DNA of 64,000 bases, taken from positions 4,464,001-4,528,000 of the forward strand of contig JADJXD010000001.1 of the NCBI GenBank assembly GCA_016715985.1, written 5' to 3'. The DNA is from Saprospiraceae bacterium. GTDB taxonomy: Bacteria > Bacteroidota > Bacteroidia > Chitinophagales > Saprospiraceae. This document shows, in pieces, positions 52,912 to 62,519 of the stretch. Within the stretch, counting starts at the first letter, position 1, and every line of letters begins with the position of its first letter. The notes under the pieces were generated by a model. It was not told where the DNA came from and made no database searches. It worked only from the letters and a program-made list of their open reading frames with translations. Position numbers and translations under genes: made by a program.

Positions 52912-54252
52912 TTATCGGTTACGCATATTCGGCATACCTTGCATCATGCGCTCCATGCCTTTACCTTTACTCATCATGTGCATCATTTTACGCATATTGT
53001 CAAATTGTTTGATGAACATATTGATTTCATGTATGCTTTTGCCACTTCCAAGTGCCAGCCTTTTTTTCCGACTCATATTGAGTAATTCCGGATTTTGTCT
53101 TTCTTTCGGAGTCATTGATAAAATGATCGCTTCTACTTTAGAAAAAGCTTTGTCATCTATATCTATATCTTTCGTCATTTTGCTCATCCCGGGTATCATT
53201 CCCATCAATGACTTGATGTCACCCATTTTTTTAATCTGATTGAGCTGTCCGAGAAAATCATTAAAATCGAATTTGTTTTTCTTTATTTTTTTCTCTAATC
53301 TTTCAGCCTCTTTTTCGTCAAACTGCTCCTGTGCTTTCTCTACAAATGAAACAATGTCTCCCATGCCCAGGATCCGTTGTGCCATTCTGTCCGGGTAAAA
53401 TACATCGAGTGTATCCAGTTTCTCACCGGAGCTGACAAATTTTATGGGTTTGCCTACTGAATATTTGATAGATAATGCAGCTCCACCCCTTGTATCTCCA
53501 TCCAGTTTGGTAAGAACAACTCCATCAAAGTTGATTCGAGTATTAAAGGTTGTTGCAGTATTGACTGCATCCTGTCCGGTCATCGCATCCACCACAAATA
53601 ATGTCTCGGAAGGCTGTATGGCGTTTTTGATGTTTTCAATCTCCTGCATCATTTCTTCATCCACAGATGTTCGACCTGCTGTATCTATAATGACAAGATC
53701 GTGACTATGACTTTTAGCATAGAGAATTGCATTTGTGGCGATAGTTACGGGATCTTTACTTTCAGGTTCCTTATAAATGGCAACCCCGATCTGCTCACTT
53801 AGTACAGTAAGCTGATCTACGGCGGCGGGTCTGTACACGTCACACGCTACTAATAATGGTTTTTTGGATTTCTTCTCTTTCAGAAATTTGGCAAGTTTTC
53901 CCGTGAAGGTGGTTTTACCGGATCCCTGAAGTCCTGAAATCAAAATAACCGCCGGATTACCTTTCAGATTGATTCCGGCTGCCTGACCACCCATCAGCTC
54001 AATCATCTCATCCATGACGATTTTCACCATCAACTCACCGGGCTTCACAGCGTTTAGTACATTTTCAGTACCTAAGGCTTTATCCTTTACTTTATCGGTA
54101 AATTCTTTGGCAATTTTATAGTTTACATCAGCAGCAACCAATGCTCTCCTGATTTCTTTAATAGAATTGGCAATATTGAGTTCTGTCAGCCTTCCTTCGC
54201 CTTTGAGGCTTTTGAAGGCAAATTCCATTTTTTCACTTAAACTTTCAAACAT
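52912..54252 (-). CDS. ffh: Signal recognition particle protein Ffh
   Basis: A 446-residue GTPase of the signal recognition particle. It has the N domain, G1 GLQGSGKTTFTGKLA, DVYRPAAVDQL, DTAGRTSVDEEMM, TKLDGDTRGGAALS and the M domain with LGSGKSIHEIN. The Met-rich C-terminus (MRKMMHMMSKGKGMERMM) binds signal sequences. Together with 4.5S RNA it targets nascent inner-membrane proteins. No anomalies. Confidence 0.97.
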   Translation of the reverse strand: MFESLSEKMEFAFKSLKGEGRLTELNIANSIKEIRRALVAADVNYKIAKEFTDKVKDKALGTENVLNAVKPGELMVKIVMDEMIELMGGQAAGINLKGNPAVILISGLQGSGKTTFTGKLAKFLKEKKSKKPLLVACDVYRPAAVDQLTVLSEQIGVAIYKEPESKDPVTIATNAILYAKSHSHDLVIIDTAGRTSVDEEMMQEIENIKNAIQPSETLFVVDAMTGQDAVNTATTFNTRINFDGVVLTKLDGDTRGGAALSIKYSVGKPIKFVSSGEKLDTLDVFYPDRMAQRILGMGDIVSFVEKAQEQFDEKEAERLEKKIKKNKFDFNDFLGQLNQIKKMGDIKSLMGMIPGMSKMTKDIDIDDKAFSKVEAIILSMTPKERQNPELLNMSRKKRLALGSGKSIHEINMFIKQFDNMRKMMHMMSKGKGMERMMQGMPNMRNR

Positions 54253-54451
54253 AGTAAAAACATTATTTAAAAAGACTGCAAATATAACGAGATTAATTCA
54301 TCTAACAAAGTGAAGGATTTTAAAATCACTTTCCACTTTTAATCTATAGAAATTAAATTTCGTAGAAAATCTGTCCAATTTACTTCTTTACGAAATACAA
54401 AATATTATGTTTACAAAAATTATAATCATTACAATTTAAAAATTAGTTTAA

Positions 54452-55495
54452 ATGTCTGACCGCAGAGCCTTTTTGAAATGGACCACAATAGCCTTACCGA
54501 TCGCTGCAGCTTTGAAATTAAGCAGTTGTAAAAATGGACTTCCCAATAAACCTCTTGTTGTATCCACATGGGATAGTGGTCTGGAAGTCAATAAAGTTGC
54601 CTGGGAAATTTTAGCAAACGAAGGTAAAGCCATCGACGCTGTGGAAGCCAGTGCACGCTCCATCGAAGATACTGTCAATTGCTGCATAGGATTGGGAGGC
54701 AATCCGGACAGAGAAGGAAAGGTGACATTGGATGCTTGCATTATGGACCATCAGCATAACTGCGGTGCAGTCGTTTTTCTTGAGAAAATAAAACATCCGA
54801 TATCTGTAGCCCGAAAAATTATGGATACAACCCCTCATGTGATGTTTGCCGGAGAAGGAGCTCTGCAATTTGCACTGGAAAGCGGCTTTGAACAGGAAAC
54901 AGGAGTGCTGTCAGAAAATGCTGAAAAAAGTTATAAAGAGTGGCTGAAAGATTCGGAATACAAGCCTGTCATCAATATTGAAAAGACACAATCGGAATCA
55001 TTTTACAAAAATTCAGACAAAGCTGCACCCGCCAGATTAAAAGACGGTTCATTCAATCATGACACGATGGGTACAATAGCCATGGACATGAACGGAGACC
55101 TGTCCGGTAGTTGTACCACCAGTGGAATGGGATTTAAAATGCGTGGCAGGGTGGGGGATTCACCTATCATCGGTGCAGGGCTATTTGTGGATAATGAAAT
55201 CGGTGCAGCCACTTCATCCGGTCAGGGTGAAGAAGTCATAAGGATGTGCGGAACACATACGGTAGTGGAGCTGATGCGACAGGGTTATTCGCCTTATGAA
55301 GCCTGTAAAAGAGCGATACAAAGACTCGTTAAAATTAATCCGGAAAAAGCAAAATCCTTTCAGGTAGGTTTCATCGCTATCAACAAAAAAGGTGAATACG
55401 GCGCTTATGCCGTACAGCCCGGATTTAATTATTCGGTCACTGAATCAACGGATATAGAAGGTAAAGTGATAGACGCAGAGAGCTATTTTAACTAA
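54452..55495 (+). CDS. Glycosylasparaginase (N4-(beta-N-acetylglucosaminyl)-L-asparaginase)
   Basis: A 347-residue Ntn-hydrolase. A Tat-type signal (SDRRAFLKW plus hydrophobic stretch to about residue 26, with SSC that could be lipidated) exports it. Autocleavage is predicted before Thr205 (NHDTMGTIAMD). Further family motifs are DSGLEVNKVAWEIL, IGLGGNPDREG, GRVGDSPIIGAGLFVDNEIGA and TSSGQGEEVIR. It cleaves the GlcNAc-Asn bond of N-glycoprotein remnants, as in Elizabethkingia. Likely periplasmic. Confidence 0.92.
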   Translation: MSDRRAFLKWTTIALPIAAALKLSSCKNGLPNKPLVVSTWDSGLEVNKVAWEILANEGKAIDAVEASARSIEDTVNCCIGLGGNPDREGKVTLDACIMDHQHNCGAVVFLEKIKHPISVARKIMDTTPHVMFAGEGALQFALESGFEQETGVLSENAEKSYKEWLKDSEYKPVINIEKTQSESFYKNSDKAAPARLKDGSFNHDTMGTIAMDMNGDLSGSCTTSGMGFKMRGRVGDSPIIGAGLFVDNEIGAATSSGQGEEVIRMCGTHTVVELMRQGYSPYEACKRAIQRLVKINPEKAKSFQVGFIAINKKGEYGAYAVQPGFNYSVTESTDIEGKVIDAESYFN

Positions 55496-55666
55496 GTTGT
55501 TTCATATTCATTGTGTTGGTTGTTGTTAGCTGCGATAGAAGACGGAAACCCGGACTTTCTATGTTTCTATAAAATATTTGTACCTACCGCATTTTATCTG
55601 AAAAGTATGCAGTAAGTTCATCATTAGCGATGGTTCTCAGAATATAGTTTAATGTTTTAAATAGAA

Positions 55667-55707
55667 ACAATAGGTTGTTTTATATTGAAACAATTATTAT
55701 CTTTGTC
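55667..55707 (+). promoter_or_regulatory. Promoter and operator of the Panacea toxin-antitoxin operon
   Basis: TTG at 55677-55679, a 20-nt gap, then TATCTTTG at 55700-55707 form a full Bacteroidota promoter. The inverted repeat AAACAA-TAGG-TTGTTT (55667-55682) covers the -33 element, and a further AAACAA lies at 55690-55695. This layout fits autorepression by the HTH antitoxin. Confidence 0.7.
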
Positions 55708-55739
55708 CTTTTTTAAAGAATAACCCGATTAATACAAAT

Positions 55740-56534
55740 ATGGAATTGTCACAAGATCAAATTGGTCAAAGGATAGCTGAACTTCGCAAAATGAAAGGAA
55801 TATCACAGGAGATTTTGGCTAAAAGCGTTAAGATTTCCCGCCCTTCATTGGCTCAGATTGAGTTAGGAAACAGAGGTGTTGATATTCTTGAACTGCAAAA
55901 ATTGTCTATGGTATTAGGATTTTCTTTGGATGATTTTATGTCTGAGAATTTTTCTGCAAATCAAATAGTTGAAAACAAAGAAAAGACGAAGATTAATAAA
56001 TCTGAAGAACGTATTTCTGTGCCAACACTTCAAGTCCAAAAGTTTAAAAACGTATTGTTATATATCCTTGAACACTGTGCGGGTAAGCCAAACGTAGGAG
56101 AAACGGTTCTTTATAAGTTGCTGTATTTTTGTGACTTCAACCATTATGAACTGTATGAAGAACATTTAACCGGTGCAAAATATCGTAAATTGCCATATGG
56201 TCCCGTGCCACAAAAGTATGATACCATTGTCAAACAGATGATAGCGGAAGGGCAAATACAAAGAGTGCAAACAGAATATCACGGTTATCCGCAAACCCGT
56301 TATTTGCCTTTAGAGAAAGCAGATTTAACAGAGTTGATGGCAAGCGAAAAAGAAGTCATTGACAAAGTAATTGAGCAAATGAGTGATTGGACTGCTGCCA
56401 TGATTAGTGATTATTCTCATAAAGATTTGCCCTGGAAAGCCACAGAAGAAGGTCAGGACATTAGCTACAATCTGTCTTTTTACCGTGAAATTCCATATTC
56501 CGTCAGAGTGTATAACGAAGACGACGAAAACTAA
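55740..56534 (+). CDS. Panacea-domain antitoxin with N-terminal XRE helix-turn-helix
   Basis: A 264-residue protein. Residues 5-65 form an XRE-type HTH (IGQRIAELRKMKGISQEILAKS, then ISRPSLAQIELGNRG). A linker follows, then a Panacea/DUF4065 (SocA-like) domain from about 103: VLLYILEHCAGKPNVGETVL, YKLLYFCDFNHYELYEEHLT, YRKLPYGPVPQKYD. Panacea domains neutralise many unrelated toxins. It is followed 5 bp later by a RelE/ParE-like gene, forming a PanAT-type module. The HTH suggests it represses its own promoter. Confidence 0.87.
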   Translation: MELSQDQIGQRIAELRKMKGISQEILAKSVKISRPSLAQIELGNRGVDILELQKLSMVLGFSLDDFMSENFSANQIVENKEKTKINKSEERISVPTLQVQKFKNVLLYILEHCAGKPNVGETVLYKLLYFCDFNHYELYEEHLTGAKYRKLPYGPVPQKYDTIVKQMIAEGQIQRVQTEYHGYPQTRYLPLEKADLTELMASEKEVIDKVIEQMSDWTAAMISDYSHKDLPWKATEEGQDISYNLSFYREIPYSVRVYNEDDEN

Positions 56535-56539
56535 GAGGT

Positions 56540-56884
56540 ATGCAGGTGGATTTTTTACCGGAATATCATAAAGATTTTAAAAAACTAACCAAACGGTATA
56601 GAACGCTGGGAGGCGATATTGCTGATGTGATTAAAATATTAAAAATTAGGCCCAATGCACAGCCCCCTTTTAGTTACGAAATTGCGGGGTTAAGTATAAT
56701 TTCCTGTATTATTAAAGTGAAAAAAATAGCCAGTGATAGCTTCAAAGGAAGAGGGGTGAATTCCGGATTCAGGCTGGTATATGCTTATTTTCCTGATGTA
56801 CACAAAATTATATTTATTGAATTGTATCACAAGAATAACAAGGAAAATGAAGATAGAAAACGCATCACAGATAATTTTAAATAG
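56540..56884 (+). CDS. RelE/ParE-like toxin of the Panacea module
   Basis: A 114-residue basic protein: VDFLPEYHKDFKKLTKRYRTL, then SFKGRGVNSGFRLVYAYF and KIIFIELYHKNNKENEDRKR, the order of elements in the RelE/ParE fold (helix pair, then central beta-sheet with a conserved Arg and a C-terminal helix). The LYHKxxKxxE end is common in RelE-type toxins. The target (ribosome or gyrase) cannot be told. Placed 5 bp after its antitoxin. Confidence 0.75.
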   Translation: MQVDFLPEYHKDFKKLTKRYRTLGGDIADVIKILKIRPNAQPPFSYEIAGLSIISCIIKVKKIASDSFKGRGVNSGFRLVYAYFPDVHKIIFIELYHKNNKENEDRKRITDNFK

Positions 56885-56889
56885 ATAAA

Positions 56890-57027
56890 AACAAAACACT
56901 CCCTATCCTTTACGCAAATCGTTAAATCACATGCCTTGCCGTCAGGCAGGTACATTCCCGCATGCGAATAATCATATCCTTTCAGGCGGATACTGCGTCG
57001 ATGGTGGATGTGTGGGTTGTAGGGCAT
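56890..57027 (-). pseudogene. RAYT (REP-associated tyrosine transposase) N-terminal remnant
   Basis: The frame begins MPYNPHIHHRRSIRLKGYDY, then SHAGMY, the characteristic start of Bacteroidota RAYT/Y1 transposases. An 8-residue insert (LPDGKACD) interrupts the usual continuation LTICVKDRECF. The insert corresponds to a small hairpin (TGCCT...AGGCA). The catalytic HUH and Tyr parts are absent. The fragment is flanked by the toxin gene and preA. Confidence 0.75.
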
Positions 57028-57134
57028 AATGGATTATGAAATTAATTTTTCGGATTTATTTGACCTCATCTTACACAAACTATATCTAACCTACATTCAT
57101 AATATCTTGAACCATATTTCAAATAAAATTCCCC

Positions 57135-58403
57135 TCAATGATCATTCAAAGGCAAGCCTTTGGATTGCCACTCTTTCCAGTTGATGTATTCCGGCGATAC
57201 GCGATGTTCTTCCATGGTGATACAGTCTTCGACCGGACAAACCAGCATACACAAATTGCAACCTACACATTCTTCATCTTTGACAGTGTATGTATTGTAT
57301 GGATGACCACGTTCTGCTAGAATAGACTGATGGGATGTGTCTTCGCAAGCGATATAACAAAGGCCGCAATGAATACATTTGTCCTGATTTATTTTTGCAA
57401 TATGGTGATAATTGATATCCAGATCTTCCCAATGTGTGATCTTATCTACGGATTTTCCGATGAAATCCGTCAGTGTTCTATATCCTTTTTCATCCATCCA
57501 GTTATTCATACCTTCGCAAAGGTCTTCTACAATACGAAATCCATGTGTCATCGCAGCAGTGCATACCTGTACCGTTGAGCTTCCTAAAAGCATAAATTCC
57601 ACAGCGTCTTTCCAGGTGCTGATGCCACCGATACCCGATATCGGAACCTGAGAAGTAAGCGGATCCTGCGCTATAGTTGTTAACATCTTCAGCGCTATCG
57701 GTTTGACAGCAGGTCCGCAATAACCGCCAAAAACACTTTTACCTGCAACGTATGGATTGGGAACCAGCGTATCCAGATCGACACCTGTGACACTTTGGAT
57801 AGTGTTGATCAGACTGAGTGCATTGGTTCCACCCTGTACAGATGCTCTGGCAGTCGGAACGACCGAATGAACATTGGGAGTCAGTTTGGTAATGACGGGA
57901 ATGTTTGCTTTTTCCATGACCCATTCAACCACCATTTTGGCAATTTCGGGGTCCTGGCCGACGGCGGCTCCCATTCCTCGTTCTGTCATGCCGTGCGGGC
58001 AACCAAAATTCAATTCAAAACCCATTGCCCCTGCATCTTCACATTTTTTGATAAGTTCATGCCAGGAATGGCGGTCGTTATCGGCCATGAGTGACACGAT
58101 CATTGCACGATCCGGATACATTCTGACGACTTCGTATATTTCTTTCAGATTGATTTCCAAAGGTCTGTCACTGATCAGTTCAATATTGTTGAAGCCCATC
58201 ATACGTTTTCCGCCATAGTTGACAGAAGAGTAGCGTGAAGATACATTTTTTATTTGCGAACCCAAAGTTTTCCACACCACACCACCCCAACCGGCTTCAA
58301 ATGCCCGGATTACATTTATCTTTTTATCGGTAGGTGGGGCACTCGCCAGCCAAAAAGGATTGGGTGATTTTATGCCTAAGAAATTGGATGATAGATCTGC
58401 CAT
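57135..58403 (-). CDS. preA: NAD-dependent dihydropyrimidine dehydrogenase subunit PreA
   Basis: A 422-residue FMN/Fe-S subunit. Residues 1-310 are a dihydroorotate-dehydrogenase-like barrel (FLGIKSPNPFWLASAPPTD, FELNFGCPHGMTERGMG, VITKLTPNV, PISGIGGISTWKDA). The C-terminus has two 4Fe-4S motifs, CIHCGLCYIAC and CVGCNLCMLVCPVEDC. With PreT it reduces uracil and thymine using NADH. Last gene of the minus-strand pyrimidine cluster, 39 bp after preT. Confidence 0.95.
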   Translation of the reverse strand: MADLSSNFLGIKSPNPFWLASAPPTDKKINVIRAFEAGWGGVVWKTLGSQIKNVSSRYSSVNYGGKRMMGFNNIELISDRPLEINLKEIYEVVRMYPDRAMIVSLMADNDRHSWHELIKKCEDAGAMGFELNFGCPHGMTERGMGAAVGQDPEIAKMVVEWVMEKANIPVITKLTPNVHSVVPTARASVQGGTNALSLINTIQSVTGVDLDTLVPNPYVAGKSVFGGYCGPAVKPIALKMLTTIAQDPLTSQVPISGIGGISTWKDAVEFMLLGSSTVQVCTAAMTHGFRIVEDLCEGMNNWMDEKGYRTLTDFIGKSVDKITHWEDLDINYHHIAKINQDKCIHCGLCYIACEDTSHQSILAERGHPYNTYTVKDEECVGCNLCMLVCPVEDCITMEEHRVSPEYINWKEWQSKGLPLNDH

Positions 58404-58442
58404 CGATTTTAATTTAATGTTGTATTTTATGAAAATTAATCA

Positions 58443-59789
58443 TCACAAATTAGAATTCAGATATGCCATTATTTCAATTGCTCCGTCCTTGCCGGCCTGA
58501 ACTGCATCGACAACTTCTTTTCCGCCATTGACACAATCACCTCCTGCAAATACGCCGTTCAGATTGGTGACTGACTTTGCGTTGACCATTACCTTTCCGT
58601 TTGAGTTGCTGATTCTTTCCGTTTCCACTAAGTTTGTGTAAGGCATCTGACCGGCAGCTTTTATGACCATGTCCACATTCAGGGTAAAAGTTTCACCCGT
58701 TTTTACAGGACTTTTTCTTCCGCTTGTATCTGCTTCTTCCAGTTTCATGATGTCGCACTCTAGATGAGTGACTCTTCCGTTGTTACCCAGAATTTCTTTC
58801 GGAGAAGCCAACCAAATAATCTGACAACCATCTAATTTGGCAATATTCAGTTCATGTTCGGTGCAGGGCATTTCATCCTGCGTCCTTCGGTAAATCAATG
58901 TCACTTCTTTTGCACCCAATCTTTTGGCTTGTGTAGCTGCATCGATGGCTGTCATTCCCATGCCAATCACTGCAACTTTGTCTCCCACAGGAATGGTCGA
59001 AAAATCATTGGAACGAAGTTCATAAATAAAAGAAATCGCATCCACTACGCCATCCAGATCTTCTCCGGGAATCTCTAATTGCCTTGCCAATCCCACACCA
59101 AATGCCAGATAAACGGCGTCGTATTGCTGTCTCAAAGATTCCAAATGTATATTTTTGCCTAATTCCTGATTGTATTTTATATCTATACCTCCGATGGATG
59201 TAATGTAATTGACTTCCGTTTCACAAAATTCCGGTGTAACTTTATAGGCTGCAATTCCATAAGTCATCAGACCACCGCCTTTACTTTCTTTTTCATAAAT
59301 GGTCACATCCACTCCTTCACGACTCAAAGAGTGTGCACAACTCAATCCCGCCGGTCCCGCACCGATGACAGCAACTTTTTTACCTACTGATTCTTTTCTT
59401 TTGAATAACTGCCAATGGTTTTCGAGGGCTTTTTCGGTAGAATACCGCTGTAGTCGGGCAATTTGAATCGGTTTTTCGTGCATCAGATTGTAAACACAAG
59501 CTCCTTCGCACAATTTTTCCACCGGACACACCTTACTGCAACCTGCACCCATGATATTGGATGACAAAATGGTATGGGCGGACCCTTTTATATTTTCAGT
59601 AGCTATTTGTTTAATAAACTTGGGTACATCGATGGAGGTCGGACACGATTTCATGCAAGGAGCATCATAACAAAAAAGGCAACGATTGGCTTCAATGGCT
59701 GCGGCTTCTGATGTTTCAAATGGTGGGTGAATATCGGAGAAATATTCTGCATATTCATCCGGCTTTAATCGATTGTTTAATAAGGGCAT
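58443..59789 (-). CDS. preT: NAD-dependent dihydropyrimidine dehydrogenase subunit PreT
   Basis: A 448-residue FAD/NAD(P)H subunit related to the GltD small subunit. The N-terminal Fe-S region (CLFCYDAPCMKSCP, then CSKVCPVEKLCEGAC) is followed by FAD-binding GAGPAGLSCAHSL and the NAD site GMGMTAIDAATQAKRLGA, then FAGGDCVNGGKEVVDAVQ. It delivers electrons from NADH to PreA. The cysteines for both clusters are present. Located 46 bp after the amidohydrolase gene. Confidence 0.95.
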   Translation of the reverse strand: MPLLNNRLKPDEYAEYFSDIHPPFETSEAAAIEANRCLFCYDAPCMKSCPTSIDVPKFIKQIATENIKGSAHTILSSNIMGAGCSKVCPVEKLCEGACVYNLMHEKPIQIARLQRYSTEKALENHWQLFKRKESVGKKVAVIGAGPAGLSCAHSLSREGVDVTIYEKESKGGGLMTYGIAAYKVTPEFCETEVNYITSIGGIDIKYNQELGKNIHLESLRQQYDAVYLAFGVGLARQLEIPGEDLDGVVDAISFIYELRSNDFSTIPVGDKVAVIGMGMTAIDAATQAKRLGAKEVTLIYRRTQDEMPCTEHELNIAKLDGCQIIWLASPKEILGNNGRVTHLECDIMKLEEADTSGRKSPVKTGETFTLNVDMVIKAAGQMPYTNLVETERISNSNGKVMVNAKSVTNLNGVFAGGDCVNGGKEVVDAVQAGKDGAIEIMAYLNSNL

Positions 59790-59835
59790 GACTTTTTGGT
59801 TTTGGTGTTTTCAAATGACTTGTCAGTGGACGGAA

Positions 59836-60702
59836 TCAAAGTGTTACAATTTCATCATACGTTTCCGGGCGTCTGTCCCTGTAAAATTGCCATTTACTTC
59901 GGACCTGTGCGATAAGATCCAGATCAAATTCTGCTACCAGTAATTCATCTTTATCTTCTGATGCACAAGCGATGATTTCCCCTAATGGATTTACAAAATA
60001 GGAACTGCCGTAAAAATGTCCCAGATTCCATGGTTTTTCAATTCCTACGCGATTGATACAACCCATAAAATAGGCATTTGCGACGGCATGTGCCGGTTGT
60101 TCTAATTTCCACAGATACTGTGATTGGCCAACGGTGGTAGCCGATGGATTATAGACAATTTCAGCACCATTCAGTCCCAGACATCTTGCACCTTCCGGAA
60201 AATGGCGGTCATAACATATGTAAACACCTATTTTGGCGTATTTGGTTTGAAAAACCGGATAGCCCAAATTACCGGGTTTAAAGAAAAATTTCTCCCAAAA
60301 ACCTCCAGTTTGCGGAATGTGGTTTTTACGATACTTGCCCAGATAAGTTCCATCCGCATCTATGACTGCGGCTGTGTTGTAGAATATGCCTTCCTGTTCT
60401 TTTTCGTACACCGGCACAATGATGACCATCTGATATTTTTTTGCATACTCCTGCATTCGTTCTGTAGTCGGTCCGGGTACCGATTCTGCAGATGCATACC
60501 ATGCGCTATCCTGACCGGGACAAAAATAAGGTGTATTAAAAATCTCCTGAAAACACAGAATTTGAACTCCTTGTCTTCCGGCTTCTTCTATATACGGAAT
60601 GTGCTTTTGTACCATCGCTTCTTTGATTTCTTCTATTGTACCTTCGCCTTCTGTTTTCGCCAGACTCAGTTGAATCAGACCGGATTTAATTTTTCGAGAC
60701 AT
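59836..60702 (-). CDS. Beta-ureidopropionase-type carbon-nitrogen hydrolase
   Basis: A 288-residue nitrilase-superfamily enzyme with catalytic Glu53 (FQEIF), Lys126 (KYRKNHIP) and Cys163 (YICYDRHFPEG). The CYDRHFPEGAR loop is typical of N-carbamoyl-beta-alanine amidohydrolases, though N-carbamoylputrescine amidases are close. Its place between dihydropyrimidinase and preT/preA favours the third step of reductive pyrimidine breakdown (release of beta-alanine, CO2 and ammonia). Cytoplasmic, no signal peptide. Confidence 0.88.
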   Translation of the reverse strand: MSRKIKSGLIQLSLAKTEGEGTIEEIKEAMVQKHIPYIEEAGRQGVQILCFQEIFNTPYFCPGQDSAWYASAESVPGPTTERMQEYAKKYQMVIIVPVYEKEQEGIFYNTAAVIDADGTYLGKYRKNHIPQTGGFWEKFFFKPGNLGYPVFQTKYAKIGVYICYDRHFPEGARCLGLNGAEIVYNPSATTVGQSQYLWKLEQPAHAVANAYFMGCINRVGIEKPWNLGHFYGSSYFVNPLGEIIACASEDKDELLVAEFDLDLIAQVRSKWQFYRDRRPETYDEIVTL

Positions 60703-60710
60703 ATTTTTTA

Positions 60711-61043
60711 ATTTAGAATTACGAATTAATTTGGAAATGAATTAATTTGGAAAATTGTGTTTGACCACAAATCCGCAACTTAGCAAATCCGCAACAAATA
60801 AACCATTTACCCTGTTTACCCCCGACCCCTGAAGGGGAGACCTGCCCGCTTATCATAACATTATCAACCATCAACTATCAACAAATAAACGATTAAACCA
60901 ATAAACATCAACATTTTTTTTTGATACTCCTTTAGGCTAGGAAGCACAAAAGGAACATCAAAAAAAAGCATCACTCCAACCATCAACTTTATCAACTATA
61001 ACCATATCAACCATTTGCCCTGCTTACCCCCGACCCCTTAAGG
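60711..61043. repeat. Repeat-rich spacer with two dispersed elements
   Basis: The same short phrases as at 140-756 ('aatttggaaat', 'caaatccgcaa', 'atcaaccatcaac'). The GC-richer element copy 2 lies at 60811-60859. The hairpin element of about 52 bp lies at 60914-60968, in minus orientation. The third GC-richer copy starts at 61017 and is cut by the insertion sequence at 61044. Confidence 0.7.
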
Positions 61044-62519
61044 CTACCGTTTACACACAATTAGGGGGGAGAGTTTTTTAGTCTGTATCCCACCATAAGA
61101 GTTTGAAATTTTTCATACCCCCATTTGTATGTTATTGTACCTGGTTTGCGTTGGGAAGCATATCCCTTCCATCCTCCGATTCTTGCTATGATCCAAGATG
61201 CCCATGCTAATGAATGTTCGGGATGTGGATTTTTTTGTTTCTCTGTGGCTCCTTGATACACTTTATTTAGCTGTTCTAAACACTTCACCTCCTCTTCTTC
61301 AAAAACTTCTTTCACTTCTATTGAGGTGTCTCCATCTCGTGCCTCTTTTAATCGTTGTATTTTTAATGATGCTTCCATACCCAAAATTAATAATTTCCTT
61401 ATGCCTTCCGGCGTTTCTAATTCACTAGCCTCCAAATTAAATCCTTCTTTTTTAATAATCTGTGTGCCTCCTCCACTTTCCACCTTTGTTTATATATCTC
61501 CAACTTCTCTTTACAATCTTCTATTCCCCTTACTTGTTCCGTTGTCCATAAATACCATTCCACCGGACTTTCCCAAGCGGGTGGGTTTTGTTCTCTTGCA
61601 TGTAGCATTGTTAGTTCTACATTTCTAGGATATTTCTCTCTCAGCCGCTTTTTTTCCGGCCTTTGTATTTTGTATCTTAAACTTCTTACTTCCAATACAG
61701 CTGTCCTGTCTCTCTCTTTTTATTATCTTGTATCTTTATATTTACTTCCCCTATTTTATCTCTCTTTGCGATATCATCAAATACTTTTACTAGCTCTCCT
61801 GTTCCATTTATTGCTCTTCTGTTTTGGCTTGCTCTAAATAATATATCTGTTTTTTCATCCGGGATCGTACACATGTACTCATAAATATCTGACTCCCTAT
61901 CTGTTACAAAAAGAGCGTGATCACATGATTTTAATGATACTTCCTTTGCTTTTATGGAAGTACTTAACCATTTATAAGACTCCTTTTCTTCTATAGGCAC
62001 CGAATGATTATCTCGCGTAAAGGCTTCATTATCAATATCTCTATTAAATACATCAACACTTAACCACCCATGTGGATCTAGACTATCCCTGTCAATTCCT
62101 AATATATTATGACTAAGAAAACCATAAGTTCGATTGTCTGAAATTACTCCTATTTTACTACTCTTTAGGTTTATCCGCCTTTTATGTTTCATTAAATTCC
62201 ACTCGGTGGTATCACCTAAACATATTACTCGCTTTCCTTTTGTTGCAGCCTGAGTTTGTAACATCATTCGATTTATTAAAACATCCTCACTTACTCTGGG
62301 ATTGTCTAAAAATCTATAGGTTGCAACGCACTCGGCACGTGATAGCGAAAACTTGTGAATAGATTTATCAAATGTCTCCGTCAACCGATTGGCTATGACA
62401 GCCCCCTTTTTTCCAGTCGCTTGTCTCCGAAACATGCAACCAGTCCTTGATTATCCATGTGTTCCTTATTTTGATACACAAATATATAGCTTTTTTATAT
62501 ATTTGTGTGTAAACGGTAG
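61044..62519 (-). mobile_element. IS4-family (Tn5-like) insertion sequence, 1476 bp
   Basis: Perfect 17-bp terminal inverted repeats CTACCGTTTACACACAA at 61044-61060 and 62503-62519. The target duplication is CCCCTTAAGG at 61034-61043 and 62520-62529 (10 bp). It sits inside the third copy of the GC-richer repeat and between the dihydropyrimidinase and amidohydrolase genes. The intact ends and duplication indicate a simple insertion. Confidence 0.93.
61061..62435 (-). pseudogene. Tn5-like transposase in three frames
   Basis: Part 1 (62435-61686) has a Tnp DNA-binding N-terminus and the first catalytic Asp region (VICLGDTTEWNLMK), then FVTDRESDIYEYM. Part 2 (61695-61417) has WYLWTTEQV and YKQRWKVEEAHRLLK, the YREK-like Glu block. 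Part 3 (61483-61061) holds LEASELETPEGIRKLLILG and the C-terminal domain. Each junction needs a -1 shift: near 61705 at an AATAAAAAG stretch and near 61460 at A-AAA-AAG, a classic slippery heptamer. Together they would make about 455 residues. Confidence 0.85.

Noticed and set aside
62475..62510. AT-rich inverted repeat ACACAAATATATA...TATATTTGTGT
   Set aside because: It is the inner part of the right end of the insertion sequence and needs no separate explanation.
61044..62519. Composite transposon formed by the two insertion sequences in the window
   Set aside because: The elements at 32867-34336 and 61044-62519 have different ends and transposases and each has its own target duplication.
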